A stretch of DNA of 64,000 nt from NCBI GenBank assembly GCA_013397695.1, contig VYZI01000484.1, forward strand, positions 270,020 through 334,019. The letters are read 5' to 3'. This DNA comes from Centropus unirufus. Its lineage: Eukaryota > Chordata > Aves > Cuculiformes > Centropidae. Under the pieces are notes generated by a model. The model was not told the DNA's origin and searched no databases. It worked only from the letters and a program-made list of their open reading frames with translations. Positions 42,808 through 52,671 of this stretch are shown piece by piece. How positions within the stretch are numbered: the first letter of the stretch is position 1; every line of letters starts with the position of its first letter. The translations under genes were made by a program, and so were the position numbers.

Positions 42808-43479
42808 TCATGTTGGAGAAGTGAAATCCCATGTTGTAACAGTCTTTCTCAATTCTTTGATTAAGTCCCAATTAGAAGAAGTCCACACATTGGGTCCATT
42901 TTGGTGCACTGTGACTGGAAATGTTGAAGGTAGTAAACACACGTCTGCTATTGAGTCTCGTTTTATTTTTTTCTGATTAGAAACAGGACCTTTACATAAC
43001 TGTGCTGCATCATCTGTTAAACTAGTAGAAGGAGAGGCAGGCAGCAGTGCCGCTGAAAGACATGAGGGCGAGTTGGGAGGGGCTTGAGATGGCTGGTCTA
43101 TTAAATCAATCAATGGCTATTCCCCCGCTTGCTGATTTTTTGACGGGGATTCCCCTGTAGAATGACTCGCACTGACTTTGGTAGAAACAGTTTTTTCCGC
43201 ATCCCATGCTGTAATGGTTTCTTTGATCAATTGCCACGTAGTCATGATAGATGTGGCGTTATCATCGTCGCAAGAAGCTGCCTCCCATATCAAATTCCCT
43301 GCTTCCACCCACGTTTGTGGTCTGAACACAAGGACAGCATCTGGGGGAGCTCCATTATTGCGGAGCCACTTTAACAGGATGCGTACTTTGGTCTCATTGT
43401 ATTTTGTTCCCCTCTTAAGGAGGAGCTGGAGCAGGATTTTAACTATTGCCTGTTCCTCTGCTGATGTCCCCTGCCCCAT
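42808..43479 (-). pseudogene. gag: gag remnant: matrix, linker and N-terminal capsid
   Basis: The frame begins with ATG-Gly (MGQG, a myristoylation context) at 43479, 215 nt after the primer binding site. Residues 1-100 or so have the size and tryptophan-rich, helical look of a retroviral matrix domain. A TAG at 43117-43119 interrupts the frame, which continues in the same phase after it. The second part is Pro/Ser-rich (with an APPNSPS stretch), then has a PVTV motif followed by a short segment resembling the capsid N terminus. The frame ends in a stop at 42808, just inside capsid. Most of capsid, all of nucleocapsid and pol are missing, probably by one internal deletion near 42800. The copy is non-functional. 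Confidence 0.8.
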
Positions 43480-43491
43480 GACTTCTCAGCT

Positions 43492-43503
43492 CCTCACCTG
43501 TCG
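43492..43503 (-). promoter_or_regulatory. Candidate retroviral leader splice donor
   Basis: On the minus strand the leader contains GACAG|GTGAGG, an almost consensus donor, with the intron beginning at 43497, about 18 nt before the gag start at 43479. A donor near the gag start is where retroviruses splice to make env mRNA. That it was used is inference. Confidence 0.5.
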
Positions 43504-43694
43504 CTGTTGACGGTGATGATCCTAGGAATGTGGGAGGTCCCGCAGTCCAGCTGACGGTCCTGAGAGGCGAGCTGAGGTTCCCGCCGTTGCCGCTTACTCT
43601 GTGGGCCCCTTCCGACTGGTAGTTGCTAGACTCCGATGAGTTGCCGTTTTCTCCTTGGGTTTTTTGCAAGACTCCGGTGATCCTCTATAAGAGC

Positions 43695-43712
43695 ATCACG
43701 TTGGGGTCACCA
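43695..43712 (-). other. Retroviral primer binding site, tRNA-Trp type
   Basis: On the minus strand the 18 bases TGGTGACCCCAACGTGAT follow the 5' LTR after a 2-base spacer (AA). From knowledge of the family, avian alpharetroviruses use a tRNA-Trp site that differs at one of these 18 positions (G for A at position 11). This fixes the orientation and the lineage. Confidence 0.85.
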
Positions 43713-43714
43713 TT

Positions 43715-44144
43715 TGCGGGAATGAGAAAATAAAATGACGAGACGGACTCCATGTTGATGGAAAAGTGGAAACCTTTATTTTACATACTACTAGTTTTCT
43801 TTATCTATCACGCCATATTCAGGCAATAAAACTACTAATGTGATTTGCTTAGACATTTCAATTACGTACTTTTTCTACATTTTGATTAGTTATGCTTTTT
43901 GCTGCATAGTCATAATATTACACTTTTCTGCTGCTTCTAAGCCTTTACTAGCCAAGCACTTGTTACATGCTTCTATTCAATGCTTCTTTCTTCTGCTCAA
44001 TGCTTTGAGTTTCTCACCTCATCTTGGATACACAGTTACCTTCCAAGGTTGCCTCTAGCTTCATTCCCCACAGCCAGGCCGTCCTCGACAATTCAAGTTA
44101 AGGACGTATTAAACAATTCCAAACTGCTGCCTCCAAACCCCACA
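43715..44144 (-). repeat. 5' LTR of the provirus
   Basis: This 430-bp LTR is followed on the minus strand by the primer binding site, so it is the 5' LTR. Read on the minus strand it starts TGTGGGGTTTGG and ends TTCCCGCA. A polyadenylation signal (AATAAA, minus) lies at 43775-43780, about 60 nt before the LTR end, placing R and a short U5 there. It is about 97% identical by eye to the other LTR, with small indels. It retains CpG at five sites where the other copy has TpG or CpA. Confidence 0.9.
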
Positions 44145-47100
44145 CATTGTTGACTGCAATAATGGAAAAATGCAAAGCATAAGGTATTAAGTGATATCTA
44201 AGACAGTAATTAAAATATTTCAAGAATAAGAGACCAGATAATTTCATGGGTGCTTTTAACAGCTAGATTCTTTGAAGACAGACACACATAAATACAGGGA
44301 ATAGCATTGAAAGATACTTGAGTCACATTGTCAGGATGTTGCTTCCAACATATTAGCTGAATTTCTTTGCAGTAATTAACAGATATGAATAAAAATATAT
44401 AGTCTATCCTATACTCTGGTAAGTGGTTATTTATAGCCACTCTGGGAAAGCTAGAATTGTCTGTCCTAATTATGCCAAGGACTTTTTTTGATAGGCTTGA
44501 AGGTCTAACTGGGAGGAATTAACAACTGCCTGCAATGTCTTTGTATCATAGCTAATCGAATTTCTTGTCAGAGCTGCTCCTTATATTTTGATTTTATTTT
44601 TTTGTTTATCCATTTGTTACATCTGGAATGAGAAATTGTGCTCTCAACTGTAAAATCTTTGATTGCCTAAGCTAGGGAAACTGTTTCTCTTCCCCAGGAC
44701 AGTCTCCTCATTATCTGTTTTCCCCAAACTTCCTCCTTTCACCCTCAGAGTTCCATTGCATCAGGGACATTTTTGTTACAACACAAGAAGGAATAATCAG
44801 TAAATGGTGTGCTGTACGTGTCCATCTCTCAAAACATCTTTGAGACTGATTATGTAGGTCATGTCTCTCTGGGAATAAAAGGCCTGCAGAAGGCTTCTGT
44901 CATGAATATGTATGACTTGCTGGGCAAGTCTGCTAAGAGATAGAGGTATACACTGTTTCACACTTCTTTTTACTTGCATCATTTTAAATGGAAAATAGGA
45001 TCAAAATTCAACCTCTTAATTCAATATTAGGGTAGCTATAAAGAAAAAATTCTTTATGAGAAGACTCCATAAATTCAGAGATGCAAATCAGACAAAGCTT
45101 ACCTGCAAGATCTGTGATAGTATATATGGAAACTTCATATTAAGAAAGTTTGTATTACCTTGATGTTAGATCCCATTATTTATGAAGGATGGTGATCATT
45201 GGGTCAAGGTACATAGAAATAAGACTTGAATGAATATCAGTATTAGTTCTAAAGCAGAGAAGTGGCTGTGGGTGCATATTTTTGTCTCGAAGCTGTCTTT
45301 CCTCCAAATGTTTTATTCATTTTAGTGTGAATAAATATATCTCTCCACAAACTTTCATATAGAGTGTGGTCGAAAACAATTTTTATAAGAATTCTGTCAT
45401 TCAAGCACTAAAATTAATATTTTGTTCATATTCGTGTTCACAATCACAGACTACATAATGAGTAAACAAATGGGTATTTGATTGAATGAAATTATAAGCC
45501 CATAATTATTTATTAACCTCAGTTAATTTAGTATTAAGATTAATTTGGAGATTTCCAGAAGAGGTAGAAATGTATCTCTGAAATCTATGTGCATCTTGGA
45601 TTAAGTGGCATAAAAATCCTTCATAGCCTTCCTATGTTATTTTTCAGCCTGTGATTGTAAGGTTTCAGATATAAGCCTGTAGCACTAAGAGTTGTGGGCC
45701 TCTGAATCTGTGCCTGCTGGTACAGAAGTAAATTATTCAGTTGGTAGCATTTCTGATTTTGCAGCTGCAGCTGCAGTAGCAACACAATGGCCACAAGAAT
45801 TCAACATAAGTTCTCTTAATTCTGTTTTTATCTAATGTTGAAATTTTCTTTGAGCTCTACTATTCTGCTTACATTTCTGTTATGTACATGGAGATGTTGA
45901 GCTGCAGGTTTGCTGCATATCAGAAGCCAGGTGAATAGTTGAACAGTGTTTTTCTTTGTCCAGTTCTGTTGCTATTATTGTTTTTCCTTAACATTATTAC
46001 TTAACATGTAGGGTTGCAGTAAAAAAATTAGTTATTTATAGTTTTGCTCCCATTCTTGCTTCAGTTGGAGATCAGAGGGTTTAGGCTGAATAGTGAATCA
46101 AATTGGTCATTGAATGCATTTGAATGCTTGGATATCCCCTAGAGGACCGAGAAAACTGCTATTTCCTTTAAATTTCTCTTTTACTAGAAGTAGTTTGTGT
46201 TAAAGGGACACTGAAAAAATAAACCTTGTAATTGGATAAAATGTATAAATACTGTGATATTTGAGCATAGACCACATAATCATGTAAAGTTTTGGAGCTC
46301 TATTGTAAAGTGAGGAACTTTTGACTTTGGGTATGTAATTAATAGTTTGTTTTTCGATAAATATTAGCCTGTTAGACAAGTACTTGGCCACCTAAGATCT
46401 TTCATCTCTGGTACTAATTGCCTGGAATCCAGCAGGTCACAACAACTGGCAGACAGAAAAGTGACCTCTGAATTCTGGCTTCTGAAACAACTAATTTTGT
46501 CTTTTCAATTAAAAATTTGCATATAGCTGTATTTTACAAAGAGTAAAATAAATGCATATCATACTATGAATTAAAAATCAGATTACATGGTCCATGGACC
46601 ATGTACACTTTCCTGTAAAAAAGCCTATCAATTACCCTTTACAACTATTTGCTGAAATTTGTTATATTCACCACCAAGAGTGTTCATGTAAGAGAGAATC
46701 ACTGCAGAGACAAGATGTTTGGTGAAGCATCCTGAAGGATGATAGAATATCACACATAAGAGAAAAATGGTCATTCGGACTGAAAATTGGTCAGATGTTG
46801 ATTGGAGTTCAACATGATGAGGAAAATACAGTCTTCTCTTCGGAATCACTGAGAGTCTCATGGAAAATCAAAGTTTAACTGTGCACTGGGAGCTTTGGAA
46901 AATAAATGCAGTTGCTAGCATACTGAAATTCTATCATGCTGTGCAAGATTGAAAAAAAGTCTTGATTGATCAAGGATGGAAATGCTCGGATACATTATCT
47001 GTAAATGATAATAATGTGTAAATGATAGAACCGTTCAATTTAAGAATACTTCAGCATTTTTTTTTTTGTGTTGCATTTCTGTTCATCATATTTTATTTTA

Positions 47101-48091
47101 TTTAATATTTAAAACAGAGATGTACAGTGTCACACGTATGTAGAAGTGATAAAACAAAGCTAATGCCTGTCAGAATAGCATGGCTAAAATGCTTCAGCAT
47201 CCTCAGAATCATCTGGTTTTATACAGCTGTGCTTTAAACACAGATCTTTGGACAGTTTAGATTTCCCTCCTCCACAAGCTTTTTGCCCAATGACCTTGTC
47301 ATTCATTTAGCAACAATGTTGAACTTCTTAGTGGGGTTATAATTTATTAGGATGGTGAGTTATTTTTTTACAAGGAAACAAGACAAATTTTCTTAGATTT
47401 TCAAATACATACATAACTGCTAACAACTTTGTGTTTGGTGATTTAGTGATATGATTCTTTTGTAAGAGGACTTCTATGGCTAACTTTTGAATATTTGAAA
47501 GTATAAAAAACCAGATAAAATATTAAGAGCATAGAAAATAATTATATGAATAATAAAAGATATTTGTCAATTTGTTTTCAGTTTCTTTCTCAGTATTATT
47601 TCAGGGCCAAGATCTGCTTTGAGTTCCTCCCAGGACTCAAATTCTCCCCATCAAAGTTGTTGAGAAATTGCATGTTACTCTGAAAGTTGTTATGATGCTG
47701 TCTCCATCAACTGATCTTCCCCTGCCCCTCCTTCCCACTGAGAAAAAGGCCATCCAAGTCTGCCCAGAGGCAGGCTGTAATACTTGCGGCTCTACTGGTA
47801 GTAATAGTGTCATTATCTTCTTGGCATAAATAGTCATAAATAAATATGTATACCCTTGCCTTTGTTTTAATAATTTAGACCTTAACGTGTGAAACTAAGG
47901 AAACTAAATTGTCCTATATTACAATATCTGCACCGTAGGATACAGTGTTATCCTGGTCTTGGCCATGCCTAGAAGAGATAATGAGGAATAGAATGAATAC
48001 ATTTACATATCTATACATATAAATTTATTAATATGTATGTAGATAGAAGTTATAAGGGTTTAGATATATTATTTGTAATATATAGATGTGA

Positions 48092-48205
48092 TAGAGAATC
48101 ATGGAATAGTGTGGGTTGGAAGGGGCCAGAAAGATCATCCGGTTCCAATCCCGTTGCCTCTAGTGGGAGGAACACCTCCCACTAGACACTAGACCAAGCC
48201 TCATA
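48092..48205 (-). mobile_element. CR1 LINE 3' fragment
   Basis: On the plus strand it begins AATCATGGAATAGTGTGGGT and continues TTGGAAGGGGCCAGAAAGAT, CATC and ACCTCCCACTAGA, the reverse complement of a CR1 3' end. It carries a local 11-bp inverted repeat (48160-48185) not expected in the family consensus. Confidence 0.85.
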
Positions 48206-48247
48206 GTATATATGCATAATGTAAAATATACATATTTTATGCTCTGT

Positions 48248-48280
48248 ATTTTTATTTTTATTTTTATTTGTTTTTATTAA
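48248..48280 (+). repeat. (TTTTTA)n low-complexity tract
   Basis: Repeated TTTTTA units with one TTTTTG variant, just right of the CR1 fragment at 48092-48205. Confidence 0.85.
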
Positions 48281-50915
48281 TAACTGTTATTGTTATTTAG
48301 ATCTTATTACTAGTACTACTTCAATACTACTTATTGAAGATTGCATCTGCTCCACAGTCTGTAATATCTCCAGAGGGCTTTTCTTCTATGAGTTGGCACT
48401 TTGAAGCCAACTGTCCTTTGGTATTGAAAAAATTCTGGGTCCTACAGTAAAATTAGGCAGGATGCCCAGTAATTACACAGTGTGTTTATGATAGTCAGTT
48501 ATGGGCATTGAAGTTTTTGTTTATCATTTAAAGCGAATGCTTCCTGTTTATCTTTTTATTTTCAAGTTAAGGGATTGATACAAATATATTGAATCTGCAC
48601 ATCAATTTTAAATAATACCAATTCCTGCTCTTTAGATTTCCAGTGGATGATATTACTAGTTGAGATCTGAGAGCTCAGGCCTTAAAGTGAAAGCAATTTC
48701 TGTGTCTAAAATTCCAGAAGTGAAAAGGTGCTGAAAGGAGGCTCCTGTGCAGTTGCAGCGAGGGGGTTCTAGATGGGAGGGGACTTTAGGCAGACAGGAA
48801 TTTGGTTGGTTGGTTTGTGTTGTAGTTGAGGATGCATTTGTTTTTGCGATATGTTTTGATATGACTTCTAGAAGAAAATCTGTTGTATCCGGTATAGGAA
48901 CTGTAAGCCTGAGGAGTATGTGCAGGTGTGTGAAGCAGCACATTGTAGTAGTGGAATGCAAAGGTTAGCAGCCACAGAAGAGAAAACAACAATGTAGTAT
49001 TTTGTGCAAAGGGTTTTTTGTGGGGGGTACATTGGGTGCATGTGTTTGACAGAGATTGTTGCTTAAGCTCCTCCTGTGAGCTGAGACACTGTGATTAGTT
49101 CTTGATGCTGCTTTGCTCTCTTCAGAGAGACGAAGTGCAATCTGTTAGCAAGCTGCCTGCATCAGCCCGAGTGATGCTCACAGGTAGAGCAGAGAGAGGG
49201 GCAGCTAAAAGAAAGAAACCAGGGAAATAGATTAGTTAGGCTAAACTGTGCTTTGCTACCCAGCAAGACATAAAATCCCTTCACAGTGCATATGAAAATT
49301 TAATGTGAGTCAGAAAGCAAACAGCTACCTCTTTCCTCCTTAGAATGAGAGTCTGAACTTTCATGCGGTATTTTAGGAATTTGTTACTAACCCCCTGTTT
49401 ATTCCTCTGTTTGAATAAAAATACCGTTTATTAGAAAATTTGACAGGCTTAAATTTTAGCTGGTCACTGGAAAAAAAAAAAAAAGAAAAAAGAAAAATCA
49501 GTTCAGAACCCCAGTCTTGTGGTGAAACGAGCTGTTAGGATGTGGTTCACTGAGACAGAGAGATTTACTTTATTTTTAATTATTTTAATTCCTTATTACA
49601 ACTGGAGTTGGTTTCTTAGTATGATGTGTTGGACGGGTTCACATAACATTTCTCCCAAAGCAGTCTCATGAACAAGTCAGTGTCTGAAATTCCATGACAG
49701 TATTTTTCTTTTATTTTCTGCCCAGGATTTATATTGAAGGCTGAATTCCACTTTTGTTTACAACTTTGTAAATGAACTTGGTAAAACTGAATTCTTAGGA
49801 AATTTACAAACACAGGCTGACTTTTCTTAATATTCCAGTGGAAAAATTACAGGAACTTTTTTTTCTGTGCTGTTACAGTTTTGAAGAGATATCTGATGTG
49901 TGTTTGCAGGATGTAACACAAGATAGAAGAAAGCAGAGGCATTCCAGTGTGGTTTTTGGACTGCATAATACAATATACAATTGGAAAAGTTTGTACCTAT
50001 CATGGCCAGCAGGAGCCTTGGAAGGAGGTGTTTTGCTGTTTTTCTGACTGAGGCAAATGCTGTTTGGGAATTCTAGGAAGAGATCGCTCTCAATATTAAT
50101 GGCCAGAACTCTGTATGTGTAAATTTAGAAAATTCAGTTAGGAAGATCAAGAATTCTAGTTACAGGCATTAAATAATTTCTGCTGAGAAGTGTTAATTCT
50201 GAAAGATGGGTTCTACTTTCCTTTAAATAATCCGTTTGGAAGGACATGATAAGACATTTCCCTGATGCACAAAATATTTCTGGGTGTTGGAACATGTATT
50301 TCTTTGGCTATTACCTTTCAAATATAAATTATTATTGAATGTGTGGAAAAAAAATATTTTTGTGAGTGGTTAGCAAACTTGTTGGAAAAGCTTTTTTTTC
50401 ATTAAAGATAGTTCCTATTCGCTTACCATAAGAAAAGGAATCAATTGTTCTTAACAATGGGTGTATAAGTAAACCCGTCATATCCACTTGGACATTCTTT
50501 AAGGACACATTTCAAAAGAGATTTTGCTGTAACTTTTCTATTCTGTTCTTCCTCTATATGAGCATTCATGTGAGTTTTATGTGAACTTGAATGAATAATT
50601 CTATATTTGATTTATGTACAGTTACTTAGCATAACATTTTGCATTTTATTTATATGTTCTTCAGGATAAATCACCTGGAAGTACCTGAACTTGGAGATTT
50701 GCCCAAAAGCTGTCGAGCCATCACTTTTTCTGTCAACTTAGACCATTTAATATATGAGCTACTACTTTGTAAAATAGATGCTAGGAGTTCTCAGTTAGAG
50801 AGTCAGGAACTTGTACCTCATGTGACAGATACATGTGCCCTAGTGAAAAATGGATGATGTAAAAAGCCTAGAGAGCTGTAGTCAGGAGACAGATTTTGAA
50901 AATGATTTTTTTTTG

Positions 50916-51000
50916 AATCATAGAATACTTCATGCCAGAAGAAATTATCTGGGTCACTTCCCTGTTCAAAGCAGGGCCAACTTCAAGGACCAGATGTTAT
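50916..51000 (-). mobile_element. Diverged CR1 LINE 3' fragment
   Basis: GAATCATAGAATACTTCATG at the left end followed by CAAAGCAGGGCCAACTTCAA matches the layout of an antisense CR1 3' end. It is more diverged than the other copies. Confidence 0.7.
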
Positions 51001-52620
51001 AAATGAATGCATAACTTGAAGAATTTGTTTTTTAATTCTTCCTAAAAAAAGAAGAAATTCTGACATGCAGACCTGTAGGTGATAATGTCCTGAGAACTGG
51101 CCAGTATGGCTAGAGTAAAATGGAGAATGATGTATGGTCAGGGAATTCAGTGAAGCTGGTTTTTTGAGGGCAAGAGTCCATTGAGCTATTTAGGGCTAGT
51201 GGAGACAAAGTAAAAAGAGAGATAATTCAATATATTAATATTTTCAGTGCCAAAATTTGATGGTGCTGAGAAATGGAACAAAAGTATAAGCTACATACAG
51301 CCTGAAAGAAGAGAGATGTAGTAGGTGTATGGAACATAACATTGGTTTGAAAATATTTCCCATATGTATCTGCTTACTGGGTTGGGGTCGCAGTAGCTTT
51401 TTCAATATTAAAAGAGCTGACAAATTGCCTAAGGTTTGATGGGGTTTTTGATCTTTTTTGCTATTAGAAAATTATTGGGAAAATTATGGGGAAAATGGTA
51501 GTTTCTAGACTAGATATGTGTACAAATGGAGAAGAAAATTTATCCTTTTCTAACTTGTAGCTTCTGTATTTTTCTGTAGTTCCTGAAGTGAAGGAGGAGG
51601 AGAGATAGGTCATAGTCAAATTGAAAGCCCTTTATGAATATGCATGCATAAAAATATTAAGCTGCATAGGTGAAAAATCTACTTTGGGTTTTGTCTCCCT
51701 GCTCACTCAGGTAGATTGTCTAATGAACTTGCACAATGGTCTCTAGTTCAACACTTCCTTGGTGAAAATAGGTCCTGTTTGTATGAATGTTTCACCCCAG
51801 TGTTTGAACTTACATTCTTAGTGCTTCGAAAAATATTTCCATGATCTCCCTACAATGATGAGCAGGCTTTCTGTAATATCCTTTTACCTTTTCAGTGTAC
51901 ATTAAGCTGAATCTGTTGCTGGGGAAGTGTAAATATTGAACAAATTATATAACCACTGCTTACCTTCCTCTTTGGATTACCAGAAAAAAACTCCATTGTA
52001 CTGTAGAAATGTACCTATTCAACATATGCTTTATTAAATGGATTTTACCCTATGGTGGTGGCTTGTGTATCTGTGTTTTTTTGCATGAGCAAGAGGGGAA
52101 GGAGGGGCAAAAGTCGAATTGAACTGTATCTATGACTTATTACAATTTGTTGTTCTCAGAATAGGTCTGACTAGGAAGTCATCTAGTATGCTTTTAATTT
52201 TCCTGAAAGGATGAATTAAATTTTTTGAGCAGGGTGTGCAATTATGTGGTTTCATTATTTATCATGAAGCTTTCCTCTTCATATCAGAGTACCAGTTTTC
52301 ATGAGAAGGTGTTATGATACATTAATCTTTCACTCAAAATGTTGTTTAAAAAAATTGAAAAAAAAAACCCGACAGTAATTAAATGCTAACATTAATTTCT
52401 TACAGAACTTTTTCCAACTTTATTAATTTAATTCACATGAATATCAAAATGGTTTATTTGTTGAGCTGTCTTCCATTGTTCAGACAGTAGCCAAACAGAA
52501 AAAAAAAAGTAGAGGAAGAGAAACTGTGCACCCACAGTCACAAAAAGAGTGCAACCACTTCATAGGTAGAATTCAAATGACAACTTTATTTAATGTTTTA
52601 ACTTTTCTTTTTTTTTTCAG

Positions 52621-52671
52621 AATGACAAATCACCAGGGCATTCCACAAGCCGATCGAGTAATATTTCAAAG
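52621..52671 (+). CDS. MARCHF1: MARCHF1 second coding exon (17 residues)
   Basis: This 51-nt exon follows a branch-point-like TTTTAAC and a long pyrimidine tract ending in TTTTTTTTCAG. It ends at AAG|GTATGG. It translates in phase 0 as NDKSPGHSTSRSSNISK, directly continuing the STL that ends the previous exon. The Ser-rich SRSSNISK motif just before the RING-CH domain is typical of MARCHF1, and its paralogue MARCHF8 has a related HSSNISK segment. Being a multiple of three in phase 0, the exon could be skipped without a frameshift. Known MARCHF1 isoforms with alternative N termini splice to the following exon. The next exon should open with the linker and RING-CH cysteines; I did not find it in the remaining 11.3 kb. 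Confidence 0.93.

Larger units (their letters stand above)
40867..44150 (-). mobile_element. Internally deleted endogenous retrovirus (alpharetrovirus-like, class II), with 6-bp target duplication
   Basis: The provirus occupies 40873-44144, flanked on both sides by the 6-bp duplication CATTGT (40867-40872 and 44145-44150). Its ends are TGTGGG and CCCACA. Element order on the minus strand is 5' LTR, primer binding site, leader with a splice donor, gag remnant, env remnant, polypurine tract, 3' LTR. The internal region is only about 2.4 kb and I recognise no protease, reverse transcriptase or integrase, so the copy cannot replicate by itself. The 6-bp duplication and tRNA-Trp-type primer site fit the avian alpharetrovirus and related class II lineage. 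It lies antisense to MARCHF1 in an intron, as retained intronic proviruses often do. The exact family would need a repeat library to settle. Confidence 0.9.
14919..52620 (+). other. MARCHF1: MARCHF1 intron between the two coding exons (37.7 kb)
   Basis: The intron is bounded by GTGAGT at 14919 and TTTTTTTTCAG at 52620, phase 0. It holds the solo LTR (18898-19484), CR1 fragments (near 19893, 23541, 48092 and 50916), a probable ancient CR1 relative (28300 and 35041), an assembly gap (28476-28540) and the minus-strand provirus (40873-44144). The long stretches 14919-18890, 19960-23540, 23821-28270, 29270-35040, 35360-40860 and 44151-48090 are AT-rich DNA in which I recognise no gene or repeat family. 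Large introns are usual for this gene in vertebrates. Confidence 0.85.

Noticed and set aside
43162..43510. Plus-strand open frames of 70-110 codons
   Set aside because: They lie opposite gag and its leader and are antisense shadows.
41014..44058. Near-identical open frames at 41014-41229 and 43840-44058 (plus)
   Set aside because: They are the same stretch of the two LTRs read on the non-coding strand.
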